Position numbers and translations under genes: made by a program. From NCBI GenBank assembly GCA_026692885.1, contig JAPLNJ010000754.1, positions 1 to 7,627 of the forward strand: DNA of 7,627 nucleotides, read 5' to 3'. The notes beneath the pieces were generated by a model. That model made no database searches, had not been told where the DNA came from, and worked only from the letters and a program-made list of their open reading frames with translations. The DNA comes from Planctomycetota bacterium (GTDB lineage Bacteria; Planctomycetota; Planctomycetia; Pirellulales; Pirellulaceae). This document shows, piece by piece, positions 6,403-7,627 of the stretch. Position 1 is the first letter of the stretch; each line of letters starts with the position of its first letter.

Positions 6403-6404
6403 GG

Positions 6405-6519
6405 CCGGCGAATCAACAAGTGCCGGGTTTTCAAAGTAGTCATCACGCTCCGCGTGATGACATGTCGTCACGGCGGAGCGTGACGGCTACTATACTTGCG
6501 ACACTTATTGATTCGCCGG
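6405..6519. repeat. REP-like doublet nested inside a longer inverted repeat (second family)
   Basis: Outer arms: CCGGCGAATCAACAAGTG (6405-6422) pairs with 6502-6519 with one mismatch. Within it are two hairpins of related sequence in opposite orientation: TCATCACGC/GCGTGATGA (6440-6460, perfect 9-bp stem, three-base loop) and CGTCACG/CGTGACG (6466-6485). They are framed by GTAG (6436-6439) and CTAC (6487-6490). The design parallels the element at 1-125, but the sequence is different. It begins three bases after the thioredoxin stop codon, so it forms that gene's 3' end. No T-tract. Confidence 0.8.
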
Positions 6520-6553
6520 TCATTAGGACCAGTCCGGCGCGTTGCTACGTGCT

Positions 6554-6580
6554 ACGTCGGCGCCGACGTTGGCGATCGCC
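6554..6580. repeat. Two adjacent perfect palindromes
   Basis: ACGTCGGCGCCGACGT (6554-6569) is a perfect 16-bp palindrome. GGCGATCGCC (6571-6580) is a perfect 10-bp palindrome one base later. Just before them GCTACGT is repeated directly (6544-6550, 6551-6557). The site is about 160-190 bases upstream of the DUF1549 start. It could be a dimeric-regulator site or another repeat remnant; I cannot tell which. Confidence 0.55.
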
Positions 6581-6725
6581 CCGGAAGCCCGCCTCGCACC
6601 AACCGGGCTAGACACGGGGTGGAGGTAACTTGGTAAGATGATTGCTTCGTGAGTCACGGTAGGGAGCGTCGGGTTACGATAATCCGCTGCTAGCGTTCTG
6701 CGCAACCTTATGATCAAGGCCCGGT

Positions 6726-6731
6726 AGGGAG
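6726..6731 (+). promoter_or_regulatory. Shine-Dalgarno site of the DUF1549 gene
   Basis: AGGGAG lies ten bases before the ATG at 6742; the same motif and spacing precede the thioredoxin gene. GAAG motifs closer to the ATG (6734-6740) are an alternative. A GATAAT at 6678-6683 resembles a -10 box but has no matching -35. Confidence 0.6.
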
Positions 6732-6741
6732 CTGAAGAAGT

Positions 6742-7627
6742 ATGAAGACGACATTCTTGAGTTTGGCGGTGGTCTGCTTGGCAGTGGCGGGCGGGGCCGC
6801 GGCGCCGGAAGTGGCGCCGGAAGCGGCGTCGAACCCTTTCGAGAGTTCTGCCTTGCCGACACCGGCGACCCAGCTTGACCGAATCGTTTTCGCTAAGTTG
6901 TCGTCGTTGGACATCCAGCCCGTCCTGTGTTCCGACGCAGTGTTTGTCCGACGCGTCTATTTGGATGTGATCGGCACGCTGCCCACGGCGAAAGAGGCCC
7001 GCGAGTTTATTCAGGCTCCAGACGCGCGGAATAAACGCCGCGTGTTGATTGATCGTTTGCTGGAGCGGGAGGAATTTCCGGATTATTGGGCGATGAGATG
7101 GGGCGACATTCTGCGAATCAAAGCGGAATTCCCCGTCAATCTCTGGCCTAATGCGGCACAGGCGTATCATCGTTGGGTGCGGGCGTCCATCGTCGAGAAC
7201 AAGTCGTATGACAAGTTTGTGCGGGAACTGCTCACTTCCAGCGGCAGCAATTTCCGTGTCGGCCAGGTCAACTTCTACCGCGCCATGCAAAACAGGACTC
7301 CGGAAGGCATTGCCGCCACCGTGGCTTTGACGTTCATGGGAGCGCGCGCCGAGGCTTGGCCGCCGGACCGTTTGTCACGGCTGGCGGTCTTCTTCTCGCA
7401 GATCGGTTACAAGCCCACCCGCGAGTGGAAGGAGGAAAACGTCTTCTGGGATCCGCTCCATTCCAGCGCCGAGGTTGCCAAGGCCGCGGCGGGACCGGCC
7501 ACCGACAGCGCGTCGCCAGCGACGACTGCGCCGCCAGCCAACAGCGGGCCACAAACGGCCGTCTTGCCGGATGGAACCGAAATTCAGTTGCCTCCGAACC
7601 GGGACCCGCGGGAGGTCTTCGCCGATT
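6742..7627 (+). CDS. DUF1549-domain secreted protein, 3' end beyond window
   Basis: The frame is open from ATG 6742 to the window end, giving 295 residues with no stop. Residues 1 to about 21 form a signal peptide. The DUF1549 (PSCyt2) domain spans about 44-230, with the signature FVRRVYLDVIGTLPTAKEA (68-86) and a following RRVLIDRLLEREEFPDYWAMRW segment (99-120). An Ala/Pro/Thr-rich linker (about 241-271) follows. LPDGTEIQLPPNRDPREVFAD at the cut edge is how DUF1553 domains usually begin, so the complete protein is probably a DUF1549-DUF1553 protein. No CXXCH occurs in the visible part, so this is a form without the N-terminal cytochrome domain. Members are very numerous in Planctomycetota, often followed by a DUF1501 gene, and have no established reaction. 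The ribosome site and signal peptide support the start. Confidence 0.9.
   Translation, partial: MKTTFLSLAVVCLAVAGGAAAPEVAPEAASNPFESSALPTPATQLDRIVFAKLSSLDIQPVLCSDAVFVRRVYLDVIGTLPTAKEAREFIQAPDARNKRRVLIDRLLEREEFPDYWAMRWGDILRIKAEFPVNLWPNAAQAYHRWVRASIVENKSYDKFVRELLTSSGSNFRVGQVNFYRAMQNRTPEGIAATVALTFMGARAEAWPPDRLSRLAVFFSQIGYKPTREWKEENVFWDPLHSSAEVAKAAAGPATDSASPATTAPPANSGPQTAVLPDGTEIQLPPNRDPREVFAD

Noticed and set aside
6403..6520. Rho-independent terminator after the thioredoxin-like gene
   Set aside because: Stable hairpins are present but no run of T follows; the paired hairpin design fits a REP-type repeat better.
6523..7290. Minus-strand open frame (255 codons) opposite the DUF1549 gene
   Set aside because: Its translation is Arg-rich with no domain; the plus strand has a clear DUF1549 signature and ribosome site.

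Overview
The window looks like chromosomal DNA of a member of the Planctomycetota, probably Pirellulales-like. The evidence is the protein content: a DUF1549-family secreted protein, an NPCBM-domain protein related to hydrazine synthase alpha (HzsA-related) with two c-type heme motifs, and a secreted SASA-type esterase. DNA is GC-rich, genes are widely spaced, and every gap is packed with palindromic repeats, all common in this phylum. The phylum call is fairly firm; anything narrower is a guess.

Layout. 1-385 has no gene but holds three repeats: a REP-like doublet inside a longer inverted repeat (1-125), a CCGGAA palindrome cluster (181-320), and a 14-bp tandem duplication that runs into the stop codon of the next gene (361-388). 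386-1951 (minus) encodes a sialate O-acetylesterase-family protein. 1952-2569 is the divergent gap, with a 245-bp foldback element (2094-2338) and a GC-rich palindromic repeat (2354-2445). 2570-5395 (plus) encodes the 941-aa NPCBM/HzsA-related c-type cytochrome. A second copy of the foldback element (5395-5638) lies in opposite orientation and begins on the last base of that gene's stop codon. 5639-5931 shows no clear feature. 5932-6402 (plus) encodes a small secreted thioredoxin-fold protein. 6403-6741 holds another REP-like doublet inside a longer inverted repeat, plus two short palindromes. 6742 to the window end is the 5' part of a DUF1549 (probably DUF1549-DUF1553) gene.

How the genes relate. 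All four proteins have apparent N-terminal signal sequences, so all are probably exported. The esterase and the NPCBM module point to polysaccharide or glycan processing. The two CXXCH motifs and the exported thioredoxin fit an extracytoplasmic redox setting. The genes do not form a tight operon: each is separated by at least 339 bp of repeat-rich DNA.

The most unusual structure is the pair of inverted 245/244-bp foldback elements bracketing the cytochrome gene. Each carries a perfect 32-bp-arm hairpin. The arms are identical in both copies although the rest of the element differs at 23 positions plus one indel. The outer copy boundaries fit insertion at CTAG with TA duplication, as described for IS630-type elements. 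This looks like a non-autonomous, MITE-like mobile element.
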